From Rhizomucor pusillus (taxonomy: Eukaryota > Mucoromycota > Mucoromycetes > Mucorales > Lichtheimiaceae), in the NCBI GenBank assembly GCA_900175165.2, contig FWWN02000651.1:62001-126000 (forward strand): 64,000 nt of DNA. Direction: 5' to 3'. Below, piece after piece: positions 50,716 through 64,000 of the stretch (the first letter of the stretch is position 1; each line of letters opens with the position of its first letter). A program made the position numbers and the translations under genes. The notes below the pieces were generated by a model that was not told the origin of the DNA, ran no database searches, and saw only the letters and a list, made by a program, of their open reading frames with translations.

Positions 50716-51991
50716 ATGCCTCCCAAAAGAAAGAGTCAGACGATAGACGGCGCAGCAAAACGGTCTCGAGTAGACAAGAAAAAGACGAGTGCAACGACCC
50801 AGAGATCCAAGTCAAGGTACAGATCCTTGCATACTTTTGATTCGTCCTTGTCTTATTCCTCACGCGTAACAGTACAAATGCGTCTACAAAGGCACGAGCG
50901 TCGCAGGTTAGGAATCAATAACAACCTCCAAATGACATTGCAAAGCAGTTTGTGTAACACCTGCAATTCAGTCTGATCTGGTAATCGAATGGTTCAAACG
51001 ACACTGCGATCCAGACGATCCAGAGATCATTTCTCCAGAGGGCTGTCAAGCTTTCTTTGAAGAGATTCAAGTACCATTAGATAGCGTACGTATTACTAGG
51101 AATCATACTGTAAAACATTTTTACCAACTTCACTCTTTTCAGATCTATCCTATCCTTATAGCCTGGAAAATGAACGCTAATCGGATGGGTAGGAATCTGA
51201 TCGCATGCACTGAAATATCTTCAACTATTTTTATTTATCTTCTTGCGAATTTAGGGTACTTTGCAAAGGAGGAATGGATCCATGGAATGAAAGATATGAA
51301 GTACGTCCAAAACATGTGCGTCGTTTATCGAAATTTTGCTAAATAAGCTTATCTCCTTTCCAGCGTCGACACACCAGAAAAGTTACGAAATATCCTTCCG
51401 ACACTGGAACGCTCATTACAAGACGAACAAACATTCAAAAAATTATATCAGTTTGCATTCGGATACGGAAAATCGCCAGGACAGAAAAGCATGGACGTTG
51501 ATGTACGGAATTTCTCTTCTTGAAGATCTTGTATGCTTTCTAAGGACTTGTATTTTTCAAAATAGGTGGCTATTGCTATGTGGCAAGTGCTGCTCAACAA
51601 CTCCAGATACCCAGATATTTTATCATTCATTGAGTTTCTCCAGGTAAATATCATCATTCTTTTATCCTTTCCATGCTGCAGGACTACTGACGTGGGATTA
51701 TTTATAGACGGAAAAACCAGTAAAAGTTATCAACAAAGGTACGAAGATGGTATACATAGTGAGACCAAGTTCAAAACCAACTGTTGCATAGATCAATGGT
51801 CAAGTCTACTGGACTTTTTCTGTTCTTTGCCTCCCGACCTCTCCACTTATGACCATACTTCTTCATGTACGCGTGTTCCCTATCTGAGAGAGCTAGTCAG
51901 TAACATATTCTAACGTTTGTCTATAGGGCCTGTTTTATTTGATGATTATGTTTCCTGGAAGACAGAAAAACAAACAAATATGGAGTCGTAA
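50716..51991 (+). CDS. DCN1: DCN1-like cullin neddylation E3 cofactor
   Basis: Scaffold-type co-E3 that promotes NEDD8/Rub1 transfer from Ubc12 to cullins. Start MPPKRKSQTIDGAAKRSRVD, a basic N-terminus without an evident UBA domain. The potentiating-neddylation (PONY) domain spans eight or so short exons: LVIEWFKRHCDPDDPEIISP, GCQAFFEEIQVPLDS, IYPILIAWKMNANRMG, YFAKEEWIHGMKDM, DTPEKLRNILPTLERSLQDE, FKKLYQFAFGYGKSPGQKSM, VAIAMWQVLLNNSRYPDILS, TEKPVKVINKDQW, and PVLFDDYVSWKTEKQTNMES at the end. The DAD-patch region is WSSLLDFFCSLPPDLSTYDH. All introns are short GT-AG. It looks intact. Confidence 0.9.
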
Positions 51992-52443
51992 CGCATGGGA
52001 GAAATTAATGAATATCCAGCTTAATAGTGTCGATATACTGCAATGTACATTGAAATTATCTTTTCTTTATCCTTATAAATCATGTTGGTTGCTAATAAAA
52101 TTAGGAATCAAAGGCTCAACCGCTCATAACTGTTTTCACAGGGAAGAAATTAGCATGAGCGCTAATCCCTTACAATGTCATTACTTTCATTAAGCTGCTA
52201 GGAAGGAAATCAGGCCTTTCTCCAGTATATACCATATCTCTGCAGATGTGTTTCAATAGCTAGAATCTTACGTAAGGATAGAGATACATAAGACCAGCCA
52301 TTCAATTACCAAACATGACAATATTTTGAAACTTTATGTAATTCCTAGTAAGAGAGAGGCTCATGGAGATATCATATTCCATAGTATATTCATTCATTCC
52401 TTCATTCATTTGAATGTATTGTTACAACAGAGACAGACAATGG
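51992..52443. other. Convergent spacer, DCN1 / SEC18
   Basis: About 450 bp holding both 3' ends. A CATTCATTCATT microrepeat lies near 52387-52411. Nothing else recognised. Confidence 0.5.
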
Positions 52444-55452
<3,009 letters not shown>

Positions 55453-55579
55453 CGTCTTCGAGCTTAAAAGCGTGCAACGTGTTTAAGGGCAAGCGAACCC
55501 GTCAATTGGGCCGCGGACCTGCATTGCATTGCCTGTGCTCTCCGCCAATTTCGGACCAAACCTTTCTCTTCTCGAGATC
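55453..55579. promoter_or_regulatory. Shared SEC18/MSH5 divergent promoter region
   Basis: Only 127 bp separate the two predicted start codons, so both genes must share this spacer or have promoters inside the other's leader. The spacer is GC-richer than average and lacks a TATA box on either strand. Confidence 0.5.
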
Positions 55580-58500
55580 ATGTCAGTTTCTCTTCCGGTG
55601 ACGTCTACCGTCAATGGACACAGTAACGTGACCCAATGCTCAAGGATTTCCAGAGCGGCGCGATCTGCAGGAGAGAGGCAGGAGTCCGCGGCCATAGATA
55701 GTGAGCTAGAAAAAAGCTCGATCAGTCAAGTAAAGCGACGTGCAGTTTGGATATATACTTTTAGAATAACTGTAGTCGTAGGAAGAGACAGCTACCTACT
55801 CGGGTGGTCCTATAATTGCCCTAAACTGGATGAGAAGCAAAATTGGATGTGCATATTACGATGACGAATTCAAGCAGCTTTACGTTATGGATGATTCCTC
55901 CGAATCACGGCCTTTCAATATCGCTGTTTCACGCAAGTGCCCAGTTTTGAGAGTAAGCATGAATTGACAGTTTATCTTAACTGATAACTATCAGTGCTAG
56001 AGCAAATCCGACCAGACATAATTGTGCTTCCATCTGACATCGATGACCTACGCTGCGAGATAGATAATTTTTACAAAGGTATGGTTTTTGGATGAATACT
56101 GCATTCGCTAGAGATTTATCACAAACACCATGTCTGGCTTGACCTTTGTCTAGATGTGCATTTAGGACCTGTCCAGATAGAGACAATGTCCGGGAAAGCA
56201 TTTGCTTATGAGGCTGGCAAGGCGGCTTTAGTGAATTGGCATATACAACGGAGAAACACCTCTGCTTCCTGCAGCAAAGACTTCGCCACGAGTTCTATTG
56301 ATATAGACAGCGAGGATAAAAAATCTCATTATCTATCTGCAAGACTTTACTGCGAGGATCCGCTAGATGGCAGAAGACGGCAAGCTTATCTTGAACTTTC
56401 ATCTACTGTTTCTTTCGATAGCAAGATTGCGGTCAGTCATATCGACAGAAGCCGTAGCGTATTCTTTGGAAAAGAGTACTGAGTAGTATAATATCTCGAT
56501 AGATTGGCTGCATCGGAGCACTCTTGAGTTTCCTTGATGAAATGAAGATGACATGCGAGACTTACCAATGCGATCAATATGATCTTTTCCCTTTGCATCT
56601 GCGCAAGCTCGTTTGGTAACCATAGCGGCATCCGTTTTTTGGAAAATGGACTTTTCTAAGAATACTACATACCAGCGATCAATACATGCAAGTCTTTCCT
56701 GATACACAAAGGTAAATGGAGACAGAATAGAACAAGACAACATTATCTAAGTTGCAATTGTATCAACTCTAGAGCGCTTCAAATATTTGAGAAAGACTTT
56801 CATCCAAATGTGCATTCAAAGCGTTCGAAAGAAAGCTTATCGTTATTTGGTATGAGCAAACCAGCTAACGTACATGTCCGAGAATGGTTAGCAAGCTAAA
56901 CATTACAGAAAATACTTAGGTGTCCTCGATCATACAGTCACTCCGTTAGGTCGGCATTTGCTAAATCTATGGCTACAGCATCCATCTTTAAATATGGATG
57001 TATTAAATGGACGGCATCAAGCTGTAGAGCTTTTTACAAAAAGCGAGATTTCAAGTACTATCAAGGATATTAAGAGTAGCTTGTCACATATAAAGAACAT
57101 TGCCAGAGTGTTGAATCGAGTACGTGGAAATCAGGCAAATCCAAATGAATGGCAGCAGTTACTGCAGGTGAAGTCTATAATTGCGAGGAATGCTCAAAAC
57201 GCTATGTGCATGCCACAGTCTAATCCTGTTTCTGTATCTGTAAACCTCCAGTTTGCTTGTTACTGTCTGCGCATCCGCACTGCTGTCTTTCAACAGCTTT
57301 CACAGCAAGATGTAACAGCCGTACCTATCTTACAGATGGTAACGTTAACAAACTACATGCATATTCAACTGTGATGGAGCATCCAGTTAACGCTTTTTTG
57401 TAAATATCAAGGTGCTTGAAAGATTTGACACGGACTGTCTGAAGACTGTAGTTTCGTACATTGATAATATGGTACGGTCTAGCCTGTTGTATCCTTGTTT
57501 CTATTACTTTGTATTTGACTCATTTTATAGATTGATTTCGGGAAAAGCTCCACGGAGAACCGTCTAATTGTCAAGAGTAACGTAGATGAGGTATCTCTAT
57601 CGGTTTATGCATCGAGGAGATGCTCTTCGTGGATATACCGACATCCCATTTTACGCATTAGGAACTAGACAATATGAAAAAAATCTATGAAGATCTGGAT
57701 TCGCTCCTCGCAAGTATAATGCAAACTTCAAAAGTCTACTTTTACTGAACAACTTTTATATATTGCGCAAAAAGCTTCAAGTAGCTGAAGAGATTTGTGT
57801 TGATTTACCTCCTCAAATGGCAGCCTTATGCAACGTAGTGTACTTTCCACAGCTAGGCTATCTGGTTACTGTTCCCTGCCTGACACAATATGCAAACATT
57901 ATTGCCCGATTACCTGGATTTGATTTACAGGTTTGTGATGCCTTTTATATATGACACTCAAACTACTGACTCCTCTTAGTTCAGAACGGCCGAGAATCTT
58001 TATTACAAGAACAATCGCACTAAGGGTACGTTTAAACAAAATATCTACAGAATAAGCAAGTGGCTCATTAGTAATGCGACTATACTGTACTCTACAATTC
58101 TTTAGAGCTAGATGAATCTCTTGGAGATATACATGAGCTGATCATAGGTTTGTCAAGGCAAAGTCTTCTTTTTGAAGAAACACATTGACAATCTCCAGTA
58201 GACAGAGAAATTGAATTAATACAGGAGCTATCTGACCAACTCCTGCAATATAGCACAAGATTACTTGCCATGGCTGATATTTGCGCAGAGCTAGACTGGT
58301 AATCGATTATAGAGCTAGTATGCACGATCATAAAGGTTAATATATCACTCTATGCAAGCCTGATATCATTGTCGACAGCAGCCAAGTCGTATAATTATGT
58401 TAGACCCCGCATGACTACAGAGAATAAGATAATAATTGACCACGGAAGGTAATGGAGTCTATCTTAAGTCTATTTAATAACACCAGCGTGGACAATACTT

Positions 58501-59914
58501 ACGTATCAAAATTCCAGGCATCCACTGCAAGAATTGAACGTCGACGTTTTCATAGCAAATGACACGCGGTTATACGGAGGCCACGGCTTATTTACTGAAA
58601 CCAACGATACAACGACAATGCGCTCAATGGAATTGGGCAGCAGTGTGGATATTGTAGCTGCTGAAACCAGCCGAGACACACAGAGTAGCCGGTGCTCAAA
58701 TGAGTCGAGCAGCGTCGCTCCAAAAGAATACAGCGTATGGTTGCTTTCTGGCGCAAACTTCTCTGGAAAAAGCGTCTACATACGACAAGTACGTACTGAA
58801 AATCTGATTAGATATTCAAAGATGAAAACATGGAGTAAATTTTTTTGAAAAAGGTGGCAATGATAACGTACATGGCGCATGTTGGCAGGTACATATGATA
58901 CTCCACTCGTAAAACGATTCCCATTCAGTCTGATAGTTTGAATTCGTCAGCTTCGTTCCCGCAGAAGAAGCGGTAATAGGTTTGACGGATAAGATGTTTG
59001 CATGCATACAGACTGTTGAAAGCATTTCCAAGGTAATATTGATGTTTCCGTGACACTGTACACTTTTGGCTTACGCTATCGTAGCTGCAAAGTGCGTTTG
59101 CTCTTGAACTCCAGCAACTATCGCAAGCATTACGGTACGCTACATCAAGAAGCCTTATCATTATTGACGAATTTGGAAAGGTAAGGTAAAATCTGTTAGC
59201 ATGAATATCTCGTGAAATAGGAACTAAAGTCAACATCCAGGGTACAAGCACCAACGACGGAGCAGCCTTGTTGTGCGCATCTTTAGATTATCTATTGTTG
59301 AAAGGTGTGAATTGCCCAAAAGTACTAGCAGTAACTCATTTTCATGGTAAAAAAAAAAAAACATGCGGATTGTATTCTATATAGTTTTGTGAGCTGAAAA
59401 TTCACGCTATTTAGACCTTATCTCACGAGGAATCATATTACCTGACAAGCACAAAATCGGCCTTCTGACAATGGAAATTATCCACCACTCGAAGACAATT
59501 TCTCTGGATGATCAGTCTATTACAGTTTCTATGTCTACAAACACCGCGAGAATGGGCGAGGAGGTTGTGTTTCTATACAAAGTACTGCCTTGCAACCGCC
59601 CAACTAGTTCGTTTGGAGCATGGTGTGCAAGTATCGCTGGACTTCCTAGCGATATTGTGCAAAGAGGTAAAATTAAACGTCGCACTTACATTCAATGGCT
59701 TGCTATGAGCGCTGAAATACATTTAACAGCCATGGATCTGTCTAGTATCATTGATAACGGTGGCAGCATATCGCCTGTGACAGCAGACGAAGCCGAATAC
59801 AGAAAATTGGGCCGATTATATGAAGAATTCATGAACTTCCGAATAGATACGGAAAGTCCAAAATCTCTAAGCAGCTGCAAAGATATAATCAATGCTGTAC
59901 GCTCTATCTTTTAA
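55580..59914 (+). CDS. MSH5: MutS homologue 5 (meiotic crossover factor)
   Basis: MSH5 pairs with MSH4 to stabilise meiotic recombination intermediates; it does not repair mismatches. The start at 55580 (MSVSLPVTSTVNGHSNVTQC) is the first ATG in frame with the next exons; GGPIIALNWMRSKIGCAYYD and LYVMDDSSESRPFNI mark the N-domain. Following blocks are LPSDIDDLRCEIDNFYKDVH, IGCIGALLSFLDEM, LFGVLDHTVTPLGRHLLNLW, GRHPLQELNVDVFIANDTRL. The ATPase has Walker A LLSGANFSGKSVYIRQ, VGSFVPAEEA, Walker B LIIIDEFGKGTSTNDGAALL (split by an intron) and AVTHFHDLI. The end is SSCKDIINAVRSIF. Sixteen or more short exons; several small-exon junctions (57400-58500) are approximate. No clear inactivating change was found, suggesting a functional meiotic pathway. 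Confidence 0.87.
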
Positions 59915-60480
59915 AATAAAGGTGGCCTCCTCGTGGGTTGACCAGGCGCATATCAGATGCAGCATGGAGAATCGATGTGAATAATGACGTAGTCGGAGTC
60001 CTCATGAACCATGATGGAATGCCTCTCATAACCATGCTTAATTTCGAGTTGCATTACGACGAAGCCGTTTGATTAGAGTCATATTAATATTATACTAAAG
60101 AATCTCTCTTCTTATCACTAATTACTTGAAAAAAATCGACTCTCTGTAATACCTTCCTGAAAAATACCTAATTCGCACTTTTGGAAACTGCATACTCGCT
60201 TTTCCATCCTTTTCGTGATGAAGATGAAGTTGTCCCGCTTTTGCGACTCTGGGACTGCTCATCGGGTACGACAAGGAATGTAGTTTTTGCTCTATGTTGG
60301 GATCGAAAAATGGTATCTATTTGTACTTCAACGACTAACATCATTGCTCCAAAGGTTCCTAAGTTAGGATACATCTGCAGCAATATTCTCAGGAAGTATA
60401 TATAGGAGGTTAATGAAGCACTGTACAAGCGTTATGATCCATCAGTATGTTTACTGGCAGCTCAGTCGCATAGAGCTCAA
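59915..60480. other. Possible decayed coding region, unknown
   Basis: The plus strand at 60170-60405 reads FHPFRDEDEVVPLLRLWDCS, then NVVFALCWDRKMVSICTST, and after a GTTAATG step EALYKRYDPSVCLLAAQSHR. The composition is protein-like, but no start, stop or splice pattern is clear. It abuts the GGACCG-rich repeat region, so it may belong to a decayed DNA transposon. Function not assigned. Confidence 0.3.
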
Positions 60481-60484
60481 ACTC

Positions 60485-61170
60485 GGTCGGGCATGGCCGT
60501 TGACCGAGGTTTGTCAAGTAACGGTCAAGGATGTTGGCCCGAATGGTTGAAGATCGCCGTTCACGGTCATCGCAAATAGACTGACCGGTCGGTCCTTTGC
60601 CCTGTCCGCTAGGACCGTTTTATATTTTGCAACGAATTGTGGTGTTCTGTTTTGCGAGGTTTGTAAAAAGTATGCCTCTGAGATATCCACAGCAAAAGTC
60701 ATAGGGAGGCTCGACTTCATAACTACATAAGCAGCTGGACGTTCCGGCGAAAAATGTAGCTCTTGCAATGTCTGCATATGCAAGGTATCTGTGGATTCTG
60801 TGATTCCGGTAAGACCGCAGGAGCATGCAGAGATAAACATTCATGAGTGTCCAAGTGGCCCTGAAATATCAATAGTAAACGTCAACAGCAACAACAACAA
60901 CCACCCAAGGTATGACCTAAGATCCGTCGAAAGATACATCCATGAACACGTGGAGGAAAATACGTACTGCAAACACTCAATAAGATGCTACGTAAGCCTT
61001 CATATGTAATAATCGCTTAGAATGAACGGGGACATGAACGTTTACAAACGTGGCTCGACCGACTGTCAACGGTCTACATAAAAGGACCGTGTGCTGTAAG
61101 GCCGTTAGTTGCAGTCCTAAGAAGATGGCCTGTCCGTTTTGGGACCGGACCGATCTGTCATAGCCCGTTT
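60485..61170. repeat. GGACCG-rich segment with inverted-repeat ends
   Basis: Words CGGTCC, GGACCG, GACCGG and CGGTC recur at both ends (60485-60625 and 61050-61170), while the middle lacks them. GGACCGTTTTATA (about 60611) faces TACATAAAAGGACCG (about 61074) in inverted orientation. This suggests a roughly 0.7-kb non-autonomous DNA element with composite inverted ends. Exact termini and target duplication were not found. Confidence 0.35.
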
Positions 61171-61339
61171 GGAGCCTTACCGTCGCATAGTTAATGGAAT
61201 AGGCATAGTATTATTTACCACCAAGTGGGAGAACATATCTTCATAAGACCGGCTCTATTTTTCCGTACACCCGGCATTTTCATCCTGAACGTCAACTCTT
61301 TTTCTAGCTGAAAACATAGAGGTTTGGGATTTGGCGAGC

Positions 61340-62360
61340 TCGCGCAGCGAGGAAAAAGCAAGCAATGTTTCGTCCTCGAGCGAAGCGAGAGCGAAACATG
61401 CTTGTCGTTTAAGAAAAAGAAACTTGAATTCGCCTTCCTAATTTAGCTACGCATTCCTACGTAGGTGTGAATCGCGCGAGAGGAAATAGAGAATGGTCTA
61501 AAAAATTTCCGTTCATCTTATTGGCCCCTAGAGCCCTCTAACTCGAAAAAAATGATTTGAGTGGATAGAGCACCGGCTTTTTGATGGAAAACTATAGTTA
61601 ATTAATTTATACATCTTCCACACGCATTGGATGGAAAAGTGTACAACACGATATGGGACACAAAACTAATGTTCATTTTGGAGTTTGGCAGGCAGAAAGA
61701 CACCAATCTGAGGATTGGGACCTTGAAAATTTTTGCATATTCAGCATTGTATATGACCTAGCCGATAACGAGCTGCGAGATAGACAGGAGTAGAGTTGTC
61801 AAAGCAAACTCTTTGGGTGGATAACGGACTACATTGAATGAGCAGCTAAATGTATATGTCCGTTAGGGTGGAAACGTGCTGTATATATCAGAATGAGTAA
61901 TGGAGTGTATATATGAGGATTTAAAATGTTCAATTTAGGGATTAAGGGTTTATATTACGGAAATCCCCAGTGTCTTTGCGCGAAGCGCATCGCGACGAGG
62001 CTCCAGCACGTTCAGGAAATAAAGAGGTGAGTGCTACTGTTACGAACTTAACCGAAAATTACGGGCGTATGTGGGCGCCGCAACGCAGGAGCGCTAACAT
62101 CAAATCAAAGAGTGGATTCCATCGAGCGCCTGTCTGAATGAACCGCAATTCGACGGCGCTGTGCTTGCAGTAGCGAAGCGGATGCAAAACCGCCGGAGAA
62201 TGGAAGTTTATGAGGGTCAAGCAAGTCGAGCAAACGTCCATTTACTATCTTGCTTTGCACCGACTACTCGAATCACCTACTACTCGAATCTGATGAAAAC
62301 ATCTACGTCCCTCAAGACAAAGCGAAGCGAGACTAGCCGCAGGCTAGTGTTAATATAAAA
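61340..62360. repeat. Scattered GCGAAGCG-type motifs
   Basis: The word CGAAGCG occurs four times within 1 kb: GAGCGAAGCGAGAGCGAAAC (about 61379), GCGCGAAGCGCATCGCGACG (about 61979), TAGCGAAGCGGATG (about 62173) and AAAGCGAAGCGAGACTAGCC (about 62322). The last is followed by a small palindrome, CTAGCCGCAGGCTAG. No such word was noted in the rest of the window. Small GC-rich hairpins in AT-rich spacer DNA. Confidence 0.45.
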
Positions 62361-63369
62361 TTCTTACTTCTGTACCACTTTCCATGATGAATGAACGGAA
62401 ATCCATTTCCACGATTTCCCTATATTTGCGCTCTTCCCTTTCTTCTTCAACAGAATATTCTTGTTATTGAGACCAAGGTACCATATTATCAGCATTGCGA
62501 GAATGGATCATGCTCCTGTATCCACGGTGCTCATTCAATCCTGCTAATATCAAGATATTCGTACCTTCCAGTACTTACCGAACACCATTGAATTCCCTCT
62601 TAATACTACCAGAAACATACTTCCCTTGGAAGACTGCGCTAATTAGATACTAAAGCCTACAAAACGAGCCTTCTCGAGATTGATAGTTTCTGAGAACTTG
62701 AGCTGTGTGCTTCCACGAAATAAACTGTCAGAGATAAGCAGAGTTGGCTTCAGTATTCATGCTCATATTTTGCTGCATAAGAAGTGTATGCTGTTAGGAG
62801 AGCATCGTCGGTTGAGGATAAATATGGGGAAGACGTACTGCTTGATCCAACAACGTGGAAAAACATTGTACACAATCGCAAGAATTCATAACAGATGAGA
62901 AGCTCTTCTATGAACGGATATTAAAGACTTTAAGGAAGCAAACTGTTTCATTTGGCTTTGAAATTGAAAATACCTGCTGCGCGTACATAAAATTGAATCA
63001 CTCATTCCCACATTCCATTTTTCCTTTCTTTCGTCTCTTTCCAATTCCTCTTCTACCATTCTACAAATTTCGCTTTTACATTAAAGTAAGATACCTAAAA
63101 GCGGACTGTTGCCTCATGGATCTATCCGTAACTGACCTTCGTCTGGAAAGATGAATATTGATGACGATGATAGCGTTTTCAACCGGTACGCTTGCCAAGA
63201 AAATTAAGAAGCCCTGTTAGAGATCCTGTTCAAGGCTCTACAGGTTGGTGTAGCCATAAAGTTTACATATATTCTTTCGGCAATAGCTGAAAACGTTTAC
63301 AGTCGAAGGAGACTCTACCCTCAATGTATGCGATAAACGGAAGGCAAATGAAGCCAGTAAGTTTTGGAA
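62361..63369. other. AT-rich spacer, nothing recognised
   Basis: About 1 kb with chance frames only; pyrimidine-rich tract at 63015-63065. It probably separates the repeat region from the mobile-element frame at the end of the window. Confidence 0.4.
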
Positions 63370-64000
63370 ATGTGAAGTATGCTCATTAGTATCAGACTAA
63401 AATTATGCGCACAATTTCCAGCACTGTCTGCTATTGCTTCGTCATCCAGTGCGGCGTCCTCCAGTGCAGCGTCATCCAATGCATCTTTGCCACCCAAGAA
63501 GAAGTCAAAGAGGAAAAATTCGAACTCGCAAATGCCAAAAGAGATGCAAAACGGGCAGCTAAGCAAGCTGAGAAGAAGCCAAAGAAAACCATTATTAAGT
63601 GTGCCAGCTGTGGCAAAGAAGGACATTCAAGAAGCAGCCATAAGGACTGTGACAATTAAAAGCCGCCACGCCAAACTCTTACCATCCTCAAGAGGAAATC
63701 TGTGATAGTCAGTTCCCTCGAAAATACTTGCAAAGAGGCAGCGATCATACCCATTATCCGCAAAGTTGTACTGCATGTCCGAGATGTCACTTATGCTGGA
63801 TCTCTATTTGCGAACTAGTTTATTCTCGATTGCCTTCAAAACAACCGGATAATTCCTCCAATGTCCCACGATCTGTTCTATGCAATCTTCGCAATTGTCG
63901 CTTCACAAGGAACGATAGCACCCGAGAATATCAAGGAATGCTTCAACAGATTCAAGAAAGACTGTCCACATTTTGCGCCTGAACGTTTCAAAGGAAAAAG
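63370..64000 (+). pseudogene. Decayed mobile-element ORF with CCHC zinc knuckle (runs off end)
   Basis: One plus-strand frame carries a Lys/Ala-rich helix (KRDAKRAAKQAEKKPKKTII) and then a zinc knuckle KCASCGKEGHSRSSHKDC (Cys-X2-Cys-X4-His-X7-Cys). It continues past an in-frame TAA (63657) as KSVIVSSLENTCKEAAIIPI and IRKVVLHVRDVTYAGSLFAN. After an in-frame TAG (63816) comes FILDCLQNNRIIPPMSHDLF, then APENIKECFNRFKKDCPHFA to the window edge. Two stops in an otherwise continuous, protein-like frame mark a pseudogene. The layout (basic knuckle followed by a helical region) resembles the N-terminal part of repeat-encoded proteins common in Mucorales, possibly TnpB/Fanzor-like. The catalytic part would lie beyond the window, so the family is only a guess. 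Confidence 0.5.

Overview
The window is nuclear DNA of a filamentous fungus, most probably a Mucorales-type Mucoromycota. The genes are compact and rich in short introns (about 45-150 nt), and spliced proteins read cleanly across GT-AG and some GC-AG junctions. The gene set is typically eukaryotic: U1-C, Lunapark, Sec23, ATP2, JTB, CLU, ORC1, EF-1alpha, Rcf1, DCN1, Sec18, MSH5. Species cannot be fixed from the sequence alone. All gene models were assembled by eye from reading frames and splice sites, so exon ends are predictions.

Layout. 1-1.7 kb: no recognisable gene. 1.7-11 kb: U1-C (+), lunapark (-), a Ctr copper transporter (+), a DHA1-type MFS transporter (+), a tiny two-exon copper-type metallothionein (-), a cyclase-family hydrolase (-) and mitochondrial uS7 (-). 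11.6-22.6 kb: SEC23, ATP synthase beta, a small membrane protein divergent from a JTB-family gene, and a membrane alpha/beta hydrolase. 25-38.9 kb: CLU1/TIF31, ORC1 (convergent with CLU1), EF-1alpha, a type I Baeyer-Villiger monooxygenase and RCF1. 39.1-49.8 kb: an accessory island. 50.7-60 kb: DCN1, SEC18/NSF and MSH5, the last two divergent from a 127-bp spacer. 60-64 kb: repeat-rich sequence ending in a decayed mobile-element reading frame.

The accessory island is the most unusual part. It holds copies of a multi-copy protein family I do not recognise. Copy B (about 45.9-49.7 kb, minus) spans the whole unit but carries an apparent frameshift and a 99-bp inverted-repeat element flanked by TA. 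Copy A (39.1-41.1 kb, minus) and copy C (44.0-45.5 kb, plus) are complementary halves that break at the same four bases of the family sequence, as expected if a 4.4-kb inversion split one gene. A tRNA-Arg(TCG) and two LTR-like fragments lie inside the inverted segment.

Functional links. The Ctr transporter and the metallothionein lie 3.4 kb apart and would handle copper import and buffering. Sec23 (COPII coat), Sec18 (SNARE disassembly) and lunapark (ER junctions) all serve the early secretory pathway. ATP2, Rcf1, mitochondrial uS7 and CLU serve mitochondria. EF-1alpha contains a 50-N gap flanked by a 348-bp exact repeat, which is an assembly artefact. Four genes appear to use GC-AG introns, more than chance would suggest.
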